Shown: positions 43,230 to 55,637, counted from the stretch's first letter. The stretch: 64,000 nt of DNA from Halocaridina rubra (GCA_037179515.1 JAXCGZ010020995.1:36251-100250), one strand, 5' to 3'. The notes: a model not told the origin generated them from the sequence alone. A program made the numbers and translations.

Positions 43230-44030
43230 GACAAAATCTCAGCGGACAAAATCCCGGTGGACACAATCCCAGCCTCTTATCCCAAAATTGGACAAAATCC
43301 CACTCATATAATATTAATTATTAAGATTAGGTGTCAGGCCATTCGCCTGTTATCATATTATATTATATCATATTACAATAACATATAAAATTTTTATGAT
43401 TGCAAAATAAAGAAAATAACATGACAAAATAACACCTATGATTGTTGTTCCATGACAAGAACATAAGTTTCTTGATCCTACTGTTCTTCCATTTTGGCTC
43501 TTTCTTGGTTGACCAAAAATTGTTTTATTGAGATGCAATATCCTTGTATTTTCTTAAGAGTGTGTACAAAATAATAATACTCTTTATCTAAATTTGTACT
43601 CATCTTTGGGAGACATCGAGAACTGTTACTTGTCTGGGAATTTAAGTGGACCTCATCTACAGTTAATCTGGATCAACTGGAGACGACTCAACTCAGTACT
43701 GTTAACTCGAGAGGGCACTCATATGATTGGCCAACATGAGATAACCTAACCTAACCTAACTTAACCAAAAGCTAACCTAACCTAACCCAACCCAAATTAA
43801 CCTAACCCAACCTAACCTCATTGAAGGTGCTCTATCTCAACTTACTTAATTATGAGATGCGTTATCTCCACTTAACCAATTATGAGGAGTTGTTTTCTCC
43901 GGTTGACGGTGCTGAGGTGCGTCTTTCACTTGAATTTTTAATGTTAAATTTCTTTCTTTTTATATATGAGACTTTTATGATATTGAGATTTTATCCACTT
44001 TTGGAATATTATCCACTGGGATTTTGTCCT
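43230..44030. mobile_element. Candidate inverted-repeat element with GGACAAAATCCC ends
   Basis: The left side carries four close copies of GGACAAAATCCC (43230-43240, 43244-43255, 43258-43270, 43290-43301). The right side carries the inverse, GGGATTTTGTCC (44018-44029), and a variant GAGATTTTATCC (43984-43995). This arrangement suggests an ~800-bp non-autonomous DNA element with repeated subterminal motifs. No transposase frame is visible and I cannot name the superfamily or a target duplication. Confidence 0.45.
43741..43820. repeat. Interstitial (CCTAA)n telomere-like tract
   Basis: AACCTAACCTAACCTAACTT followed by further AACCTAACC and AACCCAACC variants over about 80 bases. It is the complement of the arthropod telomere repeat TTAGG, degenerate and internal. 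Confidence 0.8.
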
Positions 44031-44040
44031 GTTACCATAT

Positions 44041-44275
<235 letters not shown>

Positions 44276-44524
44276 TTGGCCATGGCATCAGCCGCCCGTT
44301 GAAAGACTACGAATGAAGGTATTAGGATGCAACTAGGACTGGTCCAGACAGTTCCAGGTTGAGTCGTCCTTCAGGACAGTTCTTTTCTCATGCCTACATC
44401 TACACTGAATATTCTGGCGTATTCATTACACATCTCTTGCTATTCCATTACATTTGACAAGTCACAACATTCTGCACATCTGTCTCTTTTACTTTCTTTT
44501 TCCTCACATTTGTTATTATTTATG

Positions 44525-45631
44525 GAAGGTTCAAAACTAATGGCCCCCAGTACCCGGCATAGTGAGGTGCGAAGAATCTCCGGGGATCATGTTGACTCCA
44601 CTATTGGCTTGAGGGCAGACACACCTGGTGGTAGTAATGGTTCTGCTCTTAACCTTGCACCCCCCAATAGATCTGCTTCTTTCACTCTTTACTATTCTAA
44701 CATTCGTGGGCTGAACTCTAATCTTTCATCTGTGGAACAGCACTTGGGCACTTTCCTCCCTAACCTCCTCCTCCTATCTGAAACCCAGCTGTCTATACAT
44801 GCTTCCACTGACCCAATCCAAATCTCTCACTATAATCTGTATACTCGTTTTCGTTTCAAAGGTGGGGTCTGTGCATACTGCAACACTAACACTCCTACTG
44901 CGAGGCTCGTGGACCTTGAATCTCCTGACTTTGATGTTCTCTGGCTAAAAGTCTATCTCTCCACTACCACTATCTTCCTTTGCTTCTGCTAATGTTCTCC
45001 GAACTCCACCGAGTTTGTGTCTTTCTTTGAATATCTATCTTCGTGCCATGAGTCCTTGCTATCTTCTCAACCACATGCCGAAGTTCTCTACATTGGAGAC
45101 TTCAATGTACACCACAGTGAGTGGCTTCATTCTTCTCACACTGATGTGGGAGGAAGTGAGGCCCTTGCTTTCTCTATTACTCATGATCTGGAACAAATTA
45201 TCAAACATCCTACTCGTGTTCCTGATCATCATGAACATGCTACAAACACTCTTGACCTATTTTTTACTTCAACCCCTTCAAATTACTCTTATTCTGTGCT
45301 TTCCCCTCTTGGTAAATCTGACCATTCTATGATCTCAGTCTCTTCCATTTTCTCTCTCCCACCACCAATCCCTCCTACTCAGCACCGCCTTTGGCACTTC
45401 GAGTGTACCCAACATGAAAATTTGCGTAACTTTCTCTTTGACTTCCCATGGGATGACTACTGCTTTCGGTCCCACAACCCTGATCAGGTAGCTCTAAAAG
45501 TTGCTGAGATCATGACCGTGAGAATGGAGGCATACATCTCCTCCTCTACAAAAACTTTCTCTCCCCTTGGTTTGACCGTGCATGCTCCATGGCTATCCAG
45601 ACTAGGAATCAGGCTCACCGATCTTACCTAG
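44525..45631 (+). pseudogene. LINE-C copy 2 endonuclease domain, frame broken
   Basis: The likely start is MEGSKLMAPS at about 44523, since copy 1 begins similarly (MEGLQLMAS). The first frame carries YYSNIRGLNSNLSSVEQHL and LLLLSETQLSIHA (catalytic Glu in SETQ) and ends at a stop near 44992. The endonuclease continues in another frame at 45017-45631 with LYIGDFNVHHSEWLHSSH (the GDFN motif), HPTRVPDHHEHATNTLDLFF and GKSDHSMISV (SDH). Catalytic residues are conserved, but the frames are not joined. Confidence 0.83.
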
Positions 45632-47578
45632 CCTCTCCTTCCGAGTTAACTCGCTCTGCTTTTATTATAGCTAGGAATCACTGTACTGCTCAGATTCGAA
45701 GGTCTAAGGCTTCCTTTATAAGAAGGAAAGTTGATGACCTTAACTCCTCTCCCATTGACAAATGCTTCTGGTCCTTAGCCAAAAACCTCTCCAAAAACTT
45801 CTGTAACTCAAGCTTTCCCCCTCTCATTTGTTCTGAGGGTTCTATAGCTTGCTCTCCCACAGACAAAGCCACTCTCTTTGGCTCTCATTTTTCTGCCAAC
45901 TCTTCTATCAACGATTCCAGCGCACCTGTTCCTCAGTCTTTTTCCCTCTCTAACACTATGCCCTTCCTTATCCTTTCTTCACGCAAAGTTCATAGGGTTC
46001 TTCGCTCGCTAAAGACGAACAAGGCATCTGGTCCCGATGGTATCCCTGCAAGGTTCCTTAAGGAGTTTGCAGAGGAACTGGCTCCCATGCTTTGCCGTCT
46101 TTTTTGCCTCATTCTGTCAACCAGTATCTATCCTTCATCTTGGAAGCATGCTCTAGTTCAACCTGTTCCTAAGAAGGGTGACTGCGTCTATTCCTTCTAA
46201 CTACCGACCTATTGCCCTAACCTCCTCTATTGCTAAAGTATTTCGAAACTTTGCTCAATGCTCACTTCTTGAAACGCCTTGAATCTAACTCACTTATCTC
46301 CGATCACCTGTACGACTTCCGCAAGGCAAGATCCACTGGTGATCTCCTGTCCTATCTTACTCATGTATGGTCATCTTCTCTGAGGAACTATGGGGAATCC
46401 TTTGTCGTCGCCCTTGATATCTCTAAGGCTTTTGACAGAGTCTGGCACAAGGCTCTGTTGGCCAAACTCCCTGCCTATGTCTTTACCCCTTCCTTCTGTT
46501 CTCTGATTTCCAGTTTTCTTACTGACCGTTCTTTATCTGTAGTTGTTGATGGTGGGACATCTAGCCCTTTCTCTGTTACCAGTGGTGTTCCACAGGGCTC
46601 TGTTCTTTCACCTACTCTCTTCCTTCTCTTCATCAATGATCATTCTACAATCTCCATCTTCCTCTCTTCTTCATGCCTTTGCTGATGATTCTACCCTCCA
46701 CTTTTCCTCTGCCTTTTCTTCACAACCTTCATCTGTTACTCGTAATCAATCTCGTATCACTCTTTCTTCTACTCTTAACTCCGATTTGCAGAGAGTATCT
46801 GAGTGGGGCACTCAAAATTTAGTTAAATTCAATGCCTCCAAGACAGTTTCTGGCTATCTCTTCATCTTCTTCTCCTCCTGATAACCCTATTGTCTTCGAA
46901 ACTAATGAAATTTACCCTCTTAACTCTATCAACATATTAGGAATCCATATAGCTTCTAACTTGTCTTGGAGGAATCACATAATCCAAATTTCTAAATCTT
47001 CATCCAAAAAATTGGGGGTTTTGTTTCGTTTTCGCCATTACTTTTCCTCTTTGCAGTTACTTAAAATTTACAAAAGTCTTATCTGCCCCTGCTTAGAATA
47101 CTGCTCACACATCTGGGGTGCTTCTTCCTTTACTTATATTCTTGATAGGGTTGAATCTAAGGCAGTCAGACTCATTAATGATACTTCTCTTACTTCTAAT
47201 CTGGATTCTCTCTCTCTCATTGCCGTAAGGTATCTTCCCTTTCGCTTTTCTATCGCTAATACTTCCATCACTGCTCTGATGAGTTGGCGAGTTGCATCCC
47301 TCCTCCACTGCCGAGGCCGCGTAACACTCGCCAAGCGGCCTCATCTCACAGGTACTGTGTGGAGATTTGTAGCTCGCGGATTGGTCAGTGCAGCGACTGC
47401 TTTTTCCCATCTACCTCCAGACTGTGGAACTCTCTTCCTCCTTCTGTCTTTCCTAATTCTTATAACCATTCATCCTTCAAAAAGCAGATCTATTGTCATC
47501 TCAGAGCCTAGTCCTCCATATCTCTGGGTCCTCTGTACTTTGACTGTTTTTTTTTGTCTGTCGTTTTCCTTTGTCTGA
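45589..47578 (+). pseudogene. LINE-C copy 2 reverse transcriptase and C-terminus, frame broken
   Basis: 45589-46200: linker and RT entry (NKASGPDGIPARFLKEF, SSWKHALVQPVPKKGD). 46230-46685: RT core (FDRVWHKALLAKLPA, GGTSSPFSVTSGVPQGSVLS). 46543-46881: HAFADDSTLHFSSAF (catalytic FADD) and WGTQNLVKFNASKT. 46832-47578: LGVLFRFRHYFSSLQLLKIY, then C-terminal GRVTLAKRPHL; WNSLPPSVFPNSYNHSSF is in yet another frame (47284-47511). At least four frame shifts. Unlike copy 1, FADD is intact. Confidence 0.83.
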
Positions 47579-47712
47579 CATTACCTCATCTCTGCCTTGT
47601 CCTTAACCTGTTTCTTTTCCTTCGTCTTGGTATTTTCTCGTTCCCCGGCCTTTATTGATGAGGGCAGTTTCTGCCTGTCCCGGTGTCACACTCTAAAAAA
47701 AAAAAAAAAAAA

Positions 47713-48527
<815 letters not shown>

Positions 48528-48528
<1 letters not shown>

Positions 48529-48718
48529 ATTACCTAATTGTGATTACCTAATTGTGTTTGCGGGAAAGAGCCCAAAGCTCGTATCCTCCCGTCTCCTGAT
48601 CGGTTCCATTTTATACTTAGTGATACTTATCATACCTGTCCTTAAAACTATGGATTGAGATAGCATTAACTACCTCCTCGCTTAGCGAATTCCAATTATC
48701 AACTACTTTTACACTGAA
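48528..48718 (-). mobile_element. LINE-A copy 4, 3' end only (minus)
   Basis: About 190 bases of the LINE-A 3' end, from the tail (GTGATTACCTAATTGTGATT, two repeats) to within the last ORF2 codons (TCAACTACTTTTACACTG). It is bounded on one side by the giant microsatellite and on the other by (GT)n. Confidence 0.9.
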
Positions 48719-48768
<50 letters not shown>

Positions 48769-48791
48769 ATGTGTGTGTGTGTGTGTGTGTG
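48719..48791. repeat. (GT)n microsatellite between two LINE-A copies
   Basis: About 72 bases of GT with two small interruptions (GTGCGTATGTG). It separates the truncated 5' end of copy 4 from the 3' tail of copy 5. Confidence 0.95.
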
Positions 48792-49297
48792 ATTACCTAA
48801 TTGTGATTACCTAATTGTGTTTACGGTTAAGAGCCCAAAGCTCGTATCTTCCCGTCTCCTGATCTGTTCCATTTTATACTTAGTGATACTTATCATACCT
48901 GTCCTTAAAACTATGGATTGAGTTAGCATTAACTACATCCTCGCTTAGCGAATTCCAGTTATCAACTACTCTTACACTGAAAAAGTATTTCCTTACATCC
49001 TGCAAAGAAGTTTTCTTACGAAGCTTCAAACTATGACCTCTAGTTCTAGAGCCAGCCATATCAAAATATCGATCCCTATCCACTCTATCATAATCATGAA
49101 GGAATTTAAAGACTGTCACCATATCCCTCCTCAATCTTTTAGCTTCGAGTGATGGTAAGTCTAATTCCCTCAGCCTCTCATCATAACTGAGATTGCGTAT
49201 TTCTGGCACCAGTTTCGTGGCATGTCTTTGAACTTTTTCAAGCTTAGCTATGTGCTTTTTCAAGTGTGGATTCCAAAAGGGGGTTGCATATTCGAGT
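48792..49297 (-). mobile_element. LINE-A copy 5, 3' part (minus)
   Basis: About 505 bases from the tail to ORF2 codons (WNPHLKKHIA). It contains a clean 127-codon stretch (49263-48880) that ends FKDRYDKYH like the other copies, so it is young, but 5'-truncated. (GT)n lies on both sides. Confidence 0.9.
48880..49263 (-). pseudogene. LINE-A copy 5 ORF2 C-terminal fragment
   Basis: 127 codons with no stop: KLEKVQRHATKLVPEIRNLS, LREPDLP-type leucine-rich segment, FKFLHDYDRVDRDRYFDMAG and the C-terminus FKDRYDKYH. It corresponds to the last part of ORF2 after the RT and has no catalytic residues. Confidence 0.85.
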
Positions 49298-49320
49298 GTG
49301 TGTGTGTGTGTGTGTGTGTG
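49298..49320. repeat. (GT)n microsatellite
   Basis: A short GT run between the 5' break of copy 5 (CATATTCGAG) and the 3' tail of copy 6 (ATTACCTAATTGTG). Confidence 0.93.
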
Positions 49321-49408
49321 ATTACCTAATTGTGATTACCTAATTGTGTTTACGGGAAAGAGCCCAAAGCTCCTATCTTCCCGTCTCCTGATCGGTTCCA
49401 TTTTATAC

Positions 49409-52312
49409 TTAGTGATACTTATCATACCTGTCCTTAAAACTATGGATTGAGATAGCATTAACTACCTCCTCGCTTAGCCAATTCCAATTATCAACTACTC
49501 TTACACTGAAAAAGTATTTCCTTACATCCTGCAAAGAAGTTTTCTTACTAAGCTTCAAACTATGACCTCTAGTTCTAGAGCCAGCTATATCAAAATATCG
49601 ATCCCTATCCACTCTATCATAACCATGAAGGAATTTAAAGACTGTTACCATATCCCCCCTCACTCTTCTAGCTTCGAGTGATGGTAAGTCTAATTCCCTC
49701 AGCCTCTCATCATAACTGAGATTGCGTATTTCTGGCACCAGATTTGTGGCATGTCTTTGAACTTTTTCAAGCTTAGCTATGTGCTTTTTCAAGTGCGGAT
49801 TCCAAAAGGGGGCTGCATATTCGAGTTTTGGCCTCACATAGGTTACATAAATATTTCTGAACATTTCCTTGTCCATGTGCCTGAAGGCTACCCTTACATT
49901 TGATAAGAATGCATATGCTGCCCTTACTACGCCATGTATATGTATTTCTGGAGACAAATCTGCCAGTATGTTTACTCCTAGATCTCTCTCATCTTCTGTC
50001 TCTTGAAGTTGTACTCCAGCCACCGAGTAGTCAAGCTTGGGCCTTCTTGCACTTGTACCCATTCTCATTACCTTACATTTTGAGGTATTGAATTTCATTA
50101 GCCACTTTTCTGACCACTCATGCAGATTATTTAGATCCTCCTGAAGTTCTCTACCATTGTTCTCGTTTTTTACTTTCTTCACAATCTTTGCATCATCTGC
50201 AAACATATTCATGAATGAATTTACAGACTCTGGTAGGTCATTTACTTATACAAGGAACAAAAGTGGCCCTAAAACTGAACCCTGTGGAACTCCACTACTA
50301 ACTCTTCTCCATTCAGACACTGAGTGTCTTACTCTAACCCTCTGTTCCCTTCCTTCTAAGTAAGTTTTTATCCATTCCAAAACATTTCCACCTATTCTAG
50401 CCATTGAGTGCAGCTTCCTAATAAGTCTCCCATGTGGAACAGTGTCAAACGCTTTCTGGAAGTCTAGGAATATGCAATCTGCCCAGCCCTCTCTTTCCTG
50501 TAAGATTTGGCTTACCTCATCATAAAATTCTAATAAGTTTGTTACTGTTGATCTACCTTCTCTGAAGCCATGTTGCCTCACTGACAAAAAGTTGAAGGAT
50601 TCCAAGTGAAGAGAGATATGTTTCCTTAGTAGTTTCTCCATAACTTTGCAAACTATGCTGGTCAAGGAAACTGGTCTATAGTTCAGAGCCGTATCCCTCC
50701 TTCCCTTTTTGAAGATAGGTATCACATTTGCTTGTTTCCAGCATCTTGGAATCTCCCCCGACTCCAGAGACTCCTTAAATATGATACTTAGTGCCACTGA
50801 TATTGTGTTTGCGCATTTTTTAAGCACATGAGGGGATATGTCATCAGGACCTGTAGCTTTATGAACATCTAAATCCATCAGCGCTTTGCATACCTCTGTG
50901 GCTGTAAGGTTGATGTTCTCTAATACCGGCCCTTGAGCTTCTATCACTGCAATCTGAGGGGGTGGGGTATTTTCTACTGTAAATACTGACTGAAACTCCT
51001 TGTTCAATTCTTTGCAGATCTCTTCGTCCATCTCAGTGATGCTTCCATCCGCTCTCTTTAGCCTTAAAACCTGTTCTTTTACCTTCAGTTTTCCTCTGAT
51101 AAAGCTGTGGAAAAGCTTGGGATTTTCTTTAGCCTTCCTGGTGATGTCCCTCTCATAATCTCTCTCTGCCTCTCTCCTTTTACTTAGGTAGTCATTTCTT
51201 GCTCTTTTGTAGGTTTGCCAGGCATTTATGTTTTTTCTCCTCCTATACCTTTTCCAGCATTTGTCTCTCCACTCCTTAGCTCTTTTACACCCATTATCGA
51301 ACCATTTCTCTCTGGCATGAATTACACTTACTTTGGTGACAGGTATGCAGCAATCTACTATCTTCCCATATTTCTCACAAAAGATGTCATACATTTCTTG
51401 TACAGATTTGTTGTAAAATAAGGTTCTCCAGTCAATAACTGCAAAAAGCTCATTCATTTTGATGTAATCTCCTTTCCGATAGTTCCTCCTCATGTCCTCA
51501 GTGCCTCTACTCTCAGGAAGAATATCTTCAATGATATACTCCATCAACAACACACAGTGGTCACTCTTTCCAATTGGTGGTTCATACTCAATATTTTCAA
51601 TATCCAACACATTATCTGTGAACACTAGATCAAGTAGTGATGGCTCATCCCCACCCCTGGCTCTTGTTGGTTCCATTACATGTTGGTGTAGGAAATTCCC
51701 TTGTACGCAATCTAGGAATCTTGCCCCGAATGAGTCCTCACCACTGTGTGGGTCAAGATTTATCCAATCTATCTCTTTATGATTAAAGTCTCCCATAATC
51801 AAAATCCTACATATTTTCTCCCGTGCCATGTTAACAACTGAGTTTATGACTTCAATAGTACCTATATGACTTTCCTCATAAATTTCAAGCCTATTTTGGT
51901 TCCTTGGTGGGTTGTATACAACAGTTATTATAATGCTCTCTGACCCAGTATTTATGCGAGCAACAAGAAATTCCCTGAACTCACTTTCTATAGCCAAGTT
52001 TATTTCTTCAACTTGAATCCTCTAACTTATGAGCAGTGCTATCCCTCCACCAGTCCTCTCAGATCTTTCAACCCTTAGTATTCTGAAGCCCTTAGGAAAA
52101 ACTGTGACACTGTTTATGTCCTCACTCAACTTAGTCTCTGTAATTGCTACTATATCTGCCTTACTGTTGTGAATCCTATCTTTTAATTCTACTGCCTTAC
52201 CAGCTAATCCATCAGCATTTGTGTATAACAATCTTAATGAGGCCCCATCCCCTGATCTTCTGTCATTATCTTCTTTATCTCCCCTTTGTCTGGAAGTATT
52301 CTGTAATGACAA
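49409..52312 (-). pseudogene. LINE-A ORF2, endonuclease-reverse transcriptase with two stops
   Basis: In one continuous frame apart from two nonsense changes. Residues 1-97 (52312-52022) hold LLYTNADGLAGKAVELKDR and IVAITETKLSEDIN (catalytic Glu); a stop lies at about 52022-52024. Then 51997-50246: ILIMGDFNHKEIDWIN, SLLDLVFTDNV and GKSDHCVLLMEYI (SDH), a basic linker, KATGPDDISPHVLKK and the RT motifs up to [15 protein letters not shown], ending in a TAA near 50246-50248 where other copies have TAT (Y). 50212-49409 holds FADDAK and the C-terminal domain to FKDRYDKYH. About 960 residues in total; CR1/L2-group by domain layout. The start codon is uncertain. Confidence 0.87.
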
Positions 52313-53313
52313 TTTTTCTTCTCTTCTTCATTTCTCTCATCATTTAACCTTCTTGCCTCTTGCAACAAGTTTTTGATCTTTCCCATCTCTTCCTGTGTTC
52401 TGTATCGTCTAATGAACACTTCTTTGCATTCTTGAAGGTCTTTTAGACTTTTTTTTCTCAACAATATTTCCCTACATGTTTCCCCTCTCTCAAAGGTTAC
52501 TTTTGTTGGTCTCGGCTTTCCTTCCCTCGAATATTTACCTAGTTGGTGTATGTTTACAATATCCTCAGGACCACATACTACTCCAAGCTTTCTTATCAGG
52601 TCTACAACCTTAGCTTTATTTTCTTCATGTCTCCCCTGCCATGTTGGCTCCTGGGATTCACTTATGCCTGAGATTACCACTGTCTTCTCCTTATCAAGTG
52701 CCTGTCTGATGAGTGGGTTTGCCCTTTCCATCACAACGTCTTTCATTTTTTCGATTACTGTCTCTTTATAGTCAACTGTTTGTATGTTTTCCAGTGCCAC
52801 CACCTTTACAGCCTCTTTTACTGCCACATTCCCCTTTAGTGCATCAGCAAAGGATGTTTTCATGGCATCATTTTCCATATTCAGCTCCTGGAACTCTTTT
52901 CTGAACTGTTTAATGTTTTCCTTAATCTGGACATTCCAAGCAGCAATCTTGTCTCTCTCAGAAGAGAGCAGTGAACTAACATCTAATTCCTTTAGGTTGT
53001 CATTCAGCTGTTTGTTTTTATCTTCTTGTTTAGAAATTCTAGATTCTAGTTGACTCTTTTCCCCTTCCAGCTTCTTTATTCTTTTTTCTAGTTCCTTTCT
53101 CTCCTGCCCTTGTGCTTTATTTGCTTCCTCCAAAGATCTTATTTGTTCTCTGAGTGTTTCATTCTCTTTCATTTCTCCATCCATATTCCGAATTTTATCA
53201 TCAAGGCTTACAACCATTTCCTCTAACTTCTTGATTCTCTGTTTAAGTCCCCTGATGACTACCCCCTCTCCCGACCCATGGGTGGGAGAGGTTTGGGACA
53301 GAGATGGCCTCAT
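52234..53313 (-). CDS. LINE-A ORF1 protein (coiled coil, RNA-binding-like)
   Basis: A 359-residue intact frame from ATG 53313 (context AACATAAAAATGAGG; upstream in-frame codons lack an ATG). Residues about 25-115 form a long coiled coil (LKQRIKKLEEMVVSLDDKI, LEKRIKKLEGEKSQLESRI), typical of ORF1 proteins that trimerise on LINE RNA. Residues about 200-330 contain KTVVISGISESQEPTW, KLGVVCGPEDIVNIHQLGK, TKVTFERGETCREILLRKK and VFIRRYRTQEEM, consistent with a degenerate RRM-like plus basic C-terminal domain as in CR1/L2/Rex-type ORF1. It overlaps the start of ORF2 by about 80 bases. Confidence 0.85.
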   Translation of the reverse strand: MRPSLSQTSPTHGSGEGVVIRGLKQRIKKLEEMVVSLDDKIRNMDGEMKENETLREQIRSLEEANKAQGQERKELEKRIKKLEGEKSQLESRISKQEDKNKQLNDNLKELDVSSLLSSERDKIAAWNVQIKENIKQFRKEFQELNMENDAMKTSFADALKGNVAVKEAVKVVALENIQTVDYKETVIEKMKDVVMERANPLIRQALDKEKTVVISGISESQEPTWQGRHEENKAKVVDLIRKLGVVCGPEDIVNIHQLGKYSREGKPRPTKVTFERGETCREILLRKKSLKDLQECKEVFIRRYRTQEEMGKIKNLLQEARRLNDERNEEEKKNCHYRILPDKGEIKKIMTEDQGMGPH

Positions 53314-53900
53314 TTTTATGTTCTCCCTCTCACAGAATATAGAAAGAAGACGAGAAAGAGGAAACAAAAGAGGAAAGAGAAAAACTTTTAATTGAGCTTC
53401 ACACAGAATTTTTATATCTCCATATAAGTGCTATTTAGTGACTCAGTTTGTCTCTTTTCTGGTAACACACATCTTAACTTAAAAACTTGACCATGGTAAT
53501 TTAAGTATCAGACTAACTAACTAGTTAATATAAATGGGAAGGATACTGATTTTAACAATATATAGAACCACAGGATCAGGTAAACGGCTTAAGAGCTTTC
53601 CCCAGTTTACACAAAAAATTAGGCAATGTGATGTGATGGCTCCACCTCTGGCAACTCTTCTAGATTTCCCTCAAGGCAGAACTGGACGGCAGCTTCTCTC
53701 TCTCCTCACGAAAATTTTCTCAATTTTTTTTCCTTTAATATGAACAGTCTCGTCTTACAACAAATATAAGTTTTGTACTCACAATACTCTGCAGGATTTC
53801 AGATTTATGGAAATTATGGTAAAGTTTTCCACTAAGCACTTAGTCACTCGAAACAATTAAAAATTTAAGAGGAGCATTTCCGTGTGTCACTGAACGCGCG

Positions 53901-53909
53901 GTGTGTGTG

Positions 53910-53940
<31 letters not shown>
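53901..53940. repeat. (GT)n-(GTGC)n microsatellite
   Basis: GTGTGTGTGTGCGTGCGTGC and so on, between the presumed 5' end of LINE-A copy 6 and the 3' tail of copy 7. Confidence 0.93.
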
Positions 53941-55328
53941 ATATTTACCTAATTGTGCTTATGGGAAAGAGCTCCAAGCTCATAACTTCCCGTCTCCTGG
54001 TCGGTTCCATTTTGTATTTAGTGATACTTATCATACGTGTCCTTAAAACTATGGATTGAGTTAGCATGAACTACCTCTTCGTTCTGCGAATTCCAATTAT
54101 CAACTACTCTTACAGTAAAAAGCAACTTCCTTACATCCTGCAAATAAATTTTCTTATGAAGCTTCGAACTATGACCTCTGATTCTAGTGCCAGCCATATC
54201 GAAGTATCGATCCTTATCCACTCTCTCATAACTATGAAGAAATTTAAAAACCGTCACCATATGCCCCCTCAATCATCTAGCTTCGATTAATGGTAATTCT
54301 AATTCCCCCAGCCTCTCATTATAACCGAGATTACGTATTTCTGGCACCAGTTTCGTGGCATGCTTTTGGACTTTTACCAGCTTAACTACGCGATTTTTCA
54401 AGTGTGGATTCAAAAAGGGGGTTGCACATTCAAGTTTTGGCCTCACGTAGGTTACATAAATATTTCTGAACATTTCCTTGTCCATGTGCCTGAAAACTAC
54501 CCTTACATTTGCTAAGAGAGCATATGCTGCCCTTACTATGCCATTTATATGCATTTCTGGAGACAAATCGGTCAGTATGTTTACTCCAAGATCTCTCTTA
54601 TTCTCTGTCTCTTGAAGGTCTACTCTTGCCACTGAATAGTCAAACTTGGGTCCTCTTGCACTTGTACCCATACTCATTACCTTACATTTTGAAGTATTAA
54701 ATTTCTTTAGCCTCTTTTCTGACCACTCCTACAGACTACTTAGCTCTTCCTGAAGTTCCCTACCATCATTCTCGTTTCTTACTTTTTTCACTCTTTTGGC
54801 ATCATCTGCATACATATTCATGAATTAATTTACAGACTTTGGTAGATCATTTACATATACAAGGAACACAAGTGGCCCTAAAATTGAACCCTGTGGAACT
54901 CCACTACTAACTCTTCTCCATTCAGACATTGAGTGTGTTACTCTAACCCTCTGTTCCCATCCTTCCAAGTATGTATTTATCCATTCCAAGACATTTCCAC
55001 CTATTCTTGCCATTACTTGCAGTTTCTTAATAAGTCACCCGTATGGTACAGTGTCAAATGCTTTCTGAACGTCTAGGAATATGCCATCTGCCCAGCCCTC
55101 TCTTTCCTGTAATATTTGGCTTACCTCATCATAAACTTCTAATAAGTTTGTAACAGTTGATCTACCTTGTCTGAAGCCATGTTGTTTCACTGACAGAAAG
55201 TTGAAGGATTCCAAGTGAAGAGAGATATGTTTCCTTAGTAGTTTCTCCATAACTATGCAAACTATGTTGGTCAAGGGAACAGGTCTATAGTTTAGAGCCG
55301 TATTCCCCCTTTCCTCTTTGAAGATAGG
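53941..55328 (-). mobile_element. LINE-A copy 7, older and 5'-truncated (minus)
   Basis: Runs from the 3' end (TTTACCTAATTGTGCTTATG) to the RT start (TTTGAAGATAGG, codons of the PIFK motif) and ends at TGTGTGTTTATGTGTC. It is more diverged than copies 4-6, for example AGGAAGTTGAAAG-type differences and several stops. Confidence 0.88.
54018..55274 (-). pseudogene. LINE-A copy 7 ORF2 remnant (RT and C-terminus)
   Basis: Pieces from 5' to 3': 55274-55035 (VMEKLLRKHISLHLESFN, QHGFRQGRSTVTNLLEVYD, DVQKAFDTVPYG), 55013-54825 (GVPQGSILGPLVFLVYVNDL), 54677-54273 (MSMGTSARGPKFDYSVA, YVRPKLECATPFLNPHLK) and 54272-54018 (KFLHSYERVDKDRYFDMAG, FKDTYDKYH). The active-site region around 54790-54830 is disturbed (YADDAK-type codons with an internal deletion). 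Frames differ between pieces. Confidence 0.82.
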
Positions 55329-55634
55329 TGTGTGTTTATGTGTCTAAATATCACGAAAATATGAACACGTGACATATTAACAAAGGTCAGCTACAGAGGA
55401 AAAATGAAGCGATTATCCAACTTAGATTAATCACTATGTGGTACCCTTGAAAAGTAACTGCTTTAATTGTTCCCTATATTCATTTTTTTGTATTATTATA
55501 TTTATTATTGTACTCCCAGTGTTTTCCTGAACTTTGATTTTAATGTTTTAGTTAGTTGCTCTTATGGTGGAATAAACTTCAGCCTGAAAAATTTCAGCAC
55601 ACATTCGTTTCAATTATCCCTCTTAGCTGACCTC

Positions 55635-55637
<3 letters not shown>
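55329..55637. other. No recognisable gene
   Basis: AT-rich sequence between LINE-A copy 7 and a microsatellite; no gene or repeat recognised. Confidence 0.4.

Larger units (their letters stand above)
44279..47712 (+). mobile_element. LINE-C copy 2 (plus)
   Basis: Starts GGCCATGGCATCAGCCGCCC, matching the 5' end of copy 1, and ends CGGTGTCACACTCTAAAA with an A-run of about 17 (47696-47712). The length (3.4 kb) and both ends equal those of copy 1. It runs from a (TA)n microsatellite into another, so no target duplication can be read. Confidence 0.88.
49321..53900 (-). mobile_element. LINE-A copy 6, near-complete (minus)
   Basis: The fullest LINE-A here: tail at 49320-49345 with two 14-bp units, ORF2 (49409-52312) and ORF1 (52234-53313), then about 585 bases upstream of ORF1 that I take as the 5' UTR, up to GAACGCGC before the next (GT)n. 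Only two stops disrupt ORF2. The 5' extent is inferred, because the other long copy (24.08 kb) ends earlier. GT-rich tracts border both sides. Confidence 0.88.
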
